A stretch of 51,676 nt of DNA from an uncultured Oscillospiraceae bacterium. GTDB lineage: Bacteria; Bacillota_A; Clostridia; Oscillospirales; Oscillospiraceae. The notes below the pieces were generated by a model that did not search any database, was not told where the DNA came from, and was given only the letters and a program-made list of their open reading frames with translations. Shown here piece after piece: positions 50,968 to 51,676 of this stretch (the stretch's first letter is position 1; the number at the start of each line of letters is the position of its first letter). Position numbers and translations under genes: made by a program. The DNA lies in contig CAAGIF010000197.1 of the NCBI GenBank assembly GCA_900769845.1, positions 1-51,676 on the forward strand. Direction: 5' to 3'.

Positions 50968-51450
50968 ATGCTCAACCACATCACCATCATGGGTCGGCTG
51001 ACCCGTGACCCCGAACTTCGCCGGACCGGCAGCGGTGTCGCCGTTGCCAGCTTTACCGTGGCTGTCGACCGTGACTTCGGCGGCAGAGACGGCGGCGAAA
51101 AGGAAACCGATTTCATTGACTGTGTCGCTTGGCGTCAGACCGGAGAATTTGTCTCCAAGTATTTCACCAAGGGCCGCATGATCGTGGTTTCCGGCCGGCT
51201 GCAGATCCGCAGCTGGACTGACAAGGATGGCAACAAGCGCCGCACAGCCGAGGTCGTGGCAGACAACTGCTACTTTGGCGACAGCAAGCGCGAAGGCGAC
51301 GGCGGTTCCGCATTTGGCGGCAACAGCTTTAACGCCGGCGCTTACAACGCTCCCTCCGGCAACGGTTTCGGCGGATACTCTGCCCCTGCCGGCAATCCTG
51401 CTTCCGACTTCGCGATGCTGGATGACGACGACGCACAGCTTCCTTTCTAA
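50968..51450 (+). CDS. ssb: Single-stranded DNA-binding protein
   Basis: This 160-residue protein has an OB-fold (LNHITIMGRLTRDPELRRTGSG, FIDCVAWRQTGEFVSKYFTKG, RTAEVVADNCYFGD; about 1-105). A Gly/Asn/Ser-rich linker and the canonical acidic tip DDDDAQLPF follow. The tip binds partner proteins in replication and repair. Position between rpsF and rpsR is standard. A TTGACT just after its stop (51456) could be part of a weak internal promoter for rpsR. Confidence 0.97.
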   Translation: MLNHITIMGRLTRDPELRRTGSGVAVASFTVAVDRDFGGRDGGEKETDFIDCVAWRQTGEFVSKYFTKGRMIVVSGRLQIRSWTDKDGNKRRTAEVVADNCYFGDSKREGDGGSAFGGNSFNAGAYNAPSGNGFGGYSAPAGNPASDFAMLDDDDAQLPF

Positions 51451-51506
51451 GGGAATTGACTTTCCCATCTGAACTTTTCTACTAGACTTACAAGGAGGGA
51501 AATCCC

Positions 51507-51676
51507 ATGGCTAACGAACAGCGTATGCGTCCCCGCAAGCGCAAGAAGGTTTGTGCTTTCTGCGTTGATAAGGTGACCGCTATCGATTACAAGGACACTG
51601 CAAAGCTCCGCCGTTACCTGTCCGAGCGCGGCAAGATCCTGCCCCGCCGTACCACCGGTACCTGCGCCGCTCACCA
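51507..51676 (+). CDS. rpsR: Ribosomal protein S18 (partial, cut by window edge)
   Basis: From ATG 51507, behind AAGGAGG, the frame gives [40 protein letters not shown] and [11 protein letters not shown], which is S18 up to its RNA-binding C-terminal part. The right edge removes the last residues. The CAFC pair belongs to the zinc-binding (C+) form of S18. Confidence 0.97.
   Translation, partial: MANEQRMRPRKRKKVCAFCVDKVTAIDYKDTAKLRRYLSERGKILPRRTTGTCAAH

Overview
The window looks like a chromosomal segment of a low-redox, fermentative Firmicute of class Clostridia, probably an Oscillospirales-type gut bacterium. The evidence is the gene order rimP-nusA-rnpM-ylxQ-infB-rbfA-nrnA-truB-ribF, the order rpmH-rnpA-yidD-yidC-khpB, the AGGAGG ribosome binding sites, sigma-A promoters that nearly all have a 17-bp spacer, a Pta and AdhE fermentation pair, and Gram-positive surface chemistry (TagD, LicD, EpsG). 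The genus assignment is an inference from style, not from a marker gene.

Layout. (1) 1-201 is the 3' end of gap with a UUCG-loop terminator. (2) 321-1562 (-) is an uncharacterised nucleotidyltransferase. (3) 1787-18287 (+) is a large surface-polysaccharide operon behind a strong promoter. In order it encodes an EpsG-type polymerase candidate, CTP:phosphocholine cytidylyltransferase (licC), choline kinase (licA), LicD, TagD, a second LicD, six glycosyltransferases, a flippase, a sialyltransferase-like protein, a CMP-sugar synthetase and a GT-C-like membrane protein. (4) 18393-20828 (-) is a two-gene island that resembles the distal tail/receptor-binding end of a phage: a fibre-like protein with an Ig-like domain and an intact metallophosphoesterase. 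No other phage genes are present. (5) 21186-22292 (-) is glf, and 22683-23699 (+) is galE. (6) 23768-34283 (-) is the translation/transcription operon rimP to ribF, extended by a one-lobe solute-binding protein and a CapA-like protein. (7) 34394-37707 (-) is khpB-yidC-yidD-rnpA-rpmH. (8) 37762-39724 (-) is typA, and 39807-41976 (-) is an nfeD/SPFH/bacterial-PH membrane operon. (9) 42322-46242 (+) is pta and adhE. (10) 46253-48150 (-) is a duplicated-domain lipoprotein and a radical SAM protein. (11) 48192-50516 (+) is dCMP deaminase and an anchored leucine-rich-repeat protein. (12) 50561 to the right edge (+) is rpsF-ssb-rpsR.

How it works together. The polysaccharide locus can make CDP-choline and CDP-glycerol, has two LicD-type transferases to use them, and has a UDP-galactofuranose supply (galE, glf) matched by a GlfT2-like transferase. 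It also has a CMP-sugar synthetase next to a sialyltransferase-like enzyme. The predicted product is a Wzx/Wzy-type surface polymer carrying phosphocholine, probably glycerol-phosphate, galactofuranose and a CMP-activated acidic sugar. Initiating transferase, chain-length control, choline import and neuB/neuC are not in the window.

The most interesting item is the isolated phage-tail-like pair sitting inside this surface-glycan region. Its phosphoesterase has all metal-binding motifs, and a phosphodiester-decorated polymer is made next door. Other notable structures are near-identical promoter elements in front of the polysaccharide operon and glf, a perfect 26-bp palindrome over the adhE -10 box, a 28-bp palindrome in the rimP leader, and a membrane protein with five regular repeats of about 67 residues.
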